Part shown: positions 6,273 through 7,713 of the stretch, piece after piece | How positions within the stretch are numbered: position 1 is the stretch's first letter | Layout of the letters: every line of letters starts with the position of its first letter | Assembly (NCBI GenBank): GCA_028693775.1 | Contig: JAQUUS010000064.1 | Coordinates: 1 to 7,713 of the forward strand | Origin: Alphaproteobacteria bacterium | GTDB taxonomy: Bacteria > Pseudomonadota > Alphaproteobacteria > UBA9219 | Direction of reading: 5' to 3' | DNA: 7,713 bases | Notes under the pieces: model-generated | What the model was told of the DNA's origin: nothing | Database searches by the model: none | Seen by the model: only the letters and a program-made list of their open reading frames with translations | Position numbers and translations under genes: made by a program

Positions 6273-6322
6273 CCGGTTCGCCAGCGTCCCGAGCTGTGGG
6301 TTCGGGCGGAGCGAAAGACCGG
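6273..6322 (+). ncRNA. Bipartite hairpin in the presumed gyrA leader
   Basis: Three consecutive stems nest. CCGGT (6273-6277) pairs with ACCGG (6318-6322), TCGC (6278-6281) with GCGA (6311-6314), and CCCGA (6288-6292) with TCGGG (6302-6306). This gives 14 Watson-Crick pairs, with an AAG bulge, an internal loop and the 9-base apical loop GCTGTGGGT. It ends 32 bases before the gyrA start, leaving the ribosome binding site free. It matches no riboswitch class I know; a role in mRNA stability or as a protein-binding leader is possible. Chance folding cannot be excluded from one sequence. Confidence 0.4.
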
Positions 6323-6344
6323 CGATAAACCAGACGAAAAGAAC

Positions 6345-6348
6345 AGGA
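6345..6348 (+). promoter_or_regulatory. Ribosome binding site that fixes the GTG start of gyrA
   Basis: AGGA lies six bases before the GTG at 6355. The next in-frame ATG, at 6373, has no such site, so GTG is the preferred start. Confidence 0.75.
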
Positions 6349-6354
6349 TCTATT

Positions 6355-7713
6355 GTGACCGATAATACCCCTATGCCTCCTTCGACGCCCAACGATATTA
6401 AGCCGATTACGATCGAAGACGAAATGCGTCAATCGTACCTTGCGTACGCAATGAGCGTTATTGTTTCGCGTGCGCTTCCGGATGTGCGCGACGGTTTGAA
6501 GCCGGTTCATCGCCGTATTTTGTATGCGATGAAGGAAGGCGGATACGATAGCTCGAAGCCTTACCGCAAATCGGCGCGTATCGTCGGTGACGTGATGGGT
6601 AAATATCACCCGCATGGCGATGCCGCGATTTATGACGCTATGGTGCGTATGGCGCAGGATTTTTCGATGCGCCTGCCGCTGATCGACGGACAGGGGAATT
6701 TCGGCTCAATGGACGGCGATAGCGCTGCCGCCATGCGTTATACCGAGGCGCGGCTGGACAAGGCCGCAGAGACGATGCTGGAAGATATCGACAAGGAAAC
6801 GGTCGATTTCCATCCTAACTACGACGAGTCGGTGCAAGAGCCGGACGTTTTGCCTTCGCGGTTTCCCAATCTGCTGGTTAACGGCGGCGGCGGTATTGCG
6901 GTCGGTATGGCGACCAATATTCCTCCGCACAATCTCGGCGAAGTTTGCGACGCGACGCTCGCGTTGATCCGAAACCCGGATATTTCTATCGACGAACTCC
7001 TTGAGATCATTCCTGGACCTGATTTTCCGACGGGCGCGATTATTCTTGGCGCATCGGGCTGCAAGGCGGCCATGCATACGGGGCGCGGAAGCGTTGTTAT
7101 GCGCGCACGCCACCAGATCGAGGAAATCCGCAAGGACAGGCAGGCTATCGTTTTTACCGAGATTCCGTATCAGCTCAACAAAGAGTCTCTGGTCAAGCGC
7201 ATTGCCGAGTGCGTTCATGAGAAAATCATCGAGGGCATTTCCGAACTGCGCGACGAATCCGATCGCGACGGCGTGCGCGTCGTTGTCGAGCTCAAGCGCG
7301 ACGCCATGGCTGAGGTCATTCTGAACCAGCTTTTCGCTCATACGCCGCTGCAATCTAACTTTGCGGTGAATATGCTGGCGTTGAACAACGGGCGTCCGCA
7401 GTTGATGAACCTTAAAGAGGTTCTTTCGGCGTTCGTTATGTTTCGCGAGAAGGTCATTACGCGCCGTACCGAATACGAGTTGCGGCAGGCGAGGGATCGC
7501 GCGCACATTTTGCTCGGCCTTGCGGTTGCCGTTGCGAATATCGATGAGATCATTGCGCTGATCCGCAAGGCGAACGATCCCTCCATCGCGAAGGCTGAAT
7601 TGATGGCGCGCGATTGGCCCGTGGGCAACGTTGCTCCGTTGATCGCCTTGGTTGACGAAGGGTTCGATGCCGGGGCGGCTAATCCGATTTACAAGCTTTC
7701 CGAGATGCAGGCC
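6355..7713 (+). CDS. gyrA: DNA gyrase subunit A, N-terminal half (runs off window)
   Basis: The first 453 codons of GyrA are present and the frame is open to the window edge; complete proteins are roughly 850-930 residues. GyrA and GyrB form the A2B2 topoisomerase that introduces negative supercoils. The visible part is the breakage-reunion domain. It contains YAMSVIVSRALPDVRDGLKP (31-50), HPHGDAAIYD (85-94), GQGNFGSMDGDSAAAMRYTEARL with active-site Tyr129, and NLLVNGGGGIAVGMATNIPPHN. The last block, with NGGGG rather than NGTTG and ATN rather than ATD, favours GyrA over ParC. Ala90 stands at the position of E. coli Ser83 in the quinolone-binding region, while Asp94 (E. coli Asp87) is kept. 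The C-terminal DNA-wrapping domain and its GyrA box lie outside the window. The start is GTG, supported by AGGA six bases upstream. Confidence 0.96.
   Translation, partial: MTDNTPMPPSTPNDIKPITIEDEMRQSYLAYAMSVIVSRALPDVRDGLKPVHRRILYAMKEGGYDSSKPYRKSARIVGDVMGKYHPHGDAAIYDAMVRMAQDFSMRLPLIDGQGNFGSMDGDSAAAMRYTEARLDKAAETMLEDIDKETVDFHPNYDESVQEPDVLPSRFPNLLVNGGGGIAVGMATNIPPHNLGEVCDATLALIRNPDISIDELLEIIPGPDFPTGAIILGASGCKAAMHTGRGSVVMRARHQIEEIRKDRQAIVFTEIPYQLNKESLVKRIAECVHEKIIEGISELRDESDRDGVRVVVELKRDAMAEVILNQLFAHTPLQSNFAVNMLALNNGRPQLMNLKEVLSAFVMFREKVITRRTEYELRQARDRAHILLGLAVAVANIDEIIALIRKANDPSIAKAELMARDWPVGNVAPLIALVDEGFDAGAANPIYKLSEMQA

Larger units (their letters stand above)
6028..6354. other. Divergent intergenic region between phosphatase gene and gyrA
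   Basis: These 327 bases separate two divergent genes and must hold both promoters. The left half (6028-6160) shows no convincing signal. A short CCCTT/AAGGG inverted repeat (6172-6176 and 6183-6187) is followed by a T-rich stretch, then a weak -10-like element and the structured gyrA leader, listed separately. A 110-codon open frame on the + strand (6033-6365) crosses the gyrA start and resembles no protein I know, so I do not call it. Confidence 0.6.

Noticed and set aside
6033..6365. 110-codon plus-strand open frame between the phosphatase gene and gyrA
   Set aside because: It has no ribosome binding site that I can see, resembles no known protein, crosses the gyrA ribosome binding site and start, and spans the T-tract and hairpin that look regulatory.
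6706..7506. 266-codon minus-strand open frame opposite gyrA
   Set aside because: It is fully antisense to the conserved GyrA breakage-reunion domain, with an Arg/Asn-rich translation and no motif.
1..7713. Mobile elements, CRISPR arrays, tRNA genes and defence or toxin systems
   Set aside because: I found no transposase or integrase motif, no spaced direct repeats, no tRNA cloverleaf and no toxin-antitoxin pair. All long coding regions are accounted for by housekeeping-type genes.

Overview
The window reads as ordinary chromosome of an alphaproteobacterium. Three things suggest this. A prolyl-tRNA synthetase gene is followed directly by a single LolC/LolE-type permease gene and lolD, an order I associate with alphaproteobacteria. 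The GyrA N-terminal domain has wording I associate with that class, and the ornithine cyclodeaminase closely resembles the Pseudomonas/rhizobial type. Base composition looks moderately GC-rich by eye. The order or family cannot be fixed from this window.

Layout. Bases 1-100 hold a perfect 6-bp GC hairpin and a good ribosome binding site. Bases 101-1174 (+) encode ornithine cyclodeaminase, which makes proline from ornithine. A 175-base gap (1175-1349) carries a terminator-like inverted repeat and a plausible promoter. Bases 1350-2876 (+) encode a 508-residue prolyl-tRNA synthetase of the archaeal/eukaryotic-like type 3 whose C-terminal zinc site has decayed. An 80-base gap starts with a 14-bp hairpin abutting the proS stop codon; it resembles a REP-like intergenic palindrome. 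Bases 2957-4213 and 4206-4889 (+) are the overlapping lolC/E-type and lolD genes for lipoprotein export to the outer membrane. Bases 4858-6027 (-) encode a divergent inositol-monophosphatase-fold phosphatase whose 3' end overlaps that of lolD by 32 bases. A 327-base divergent intergenic region (6028-6354) carries a phased T-tract repeat, a weak candidate promoter and a bipartite hairpin in the presumed gyrA leader. Bases 6355-7713 (+) hold the first 453 codons of gyrA, which runs off the window.

The genes work mostly separately: proline supply (ocd) next to proline charging (proS), envelope lipoprotein sorting (lolC/E-lolD), a phosphomonoesterase of unknown substrate, and DNA supercoiling (gyrA). 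No mobile element, CRISPR array, tRNA, rRNA or defence island was seen, and I find no convincing undescribed multi-gene system. The points most worth a second look are the type 3 ProRS in this locus with its degenerate zinc site, the palindrome behind proS, the phosphatase with its long insertion, and the folded gyrA leader.
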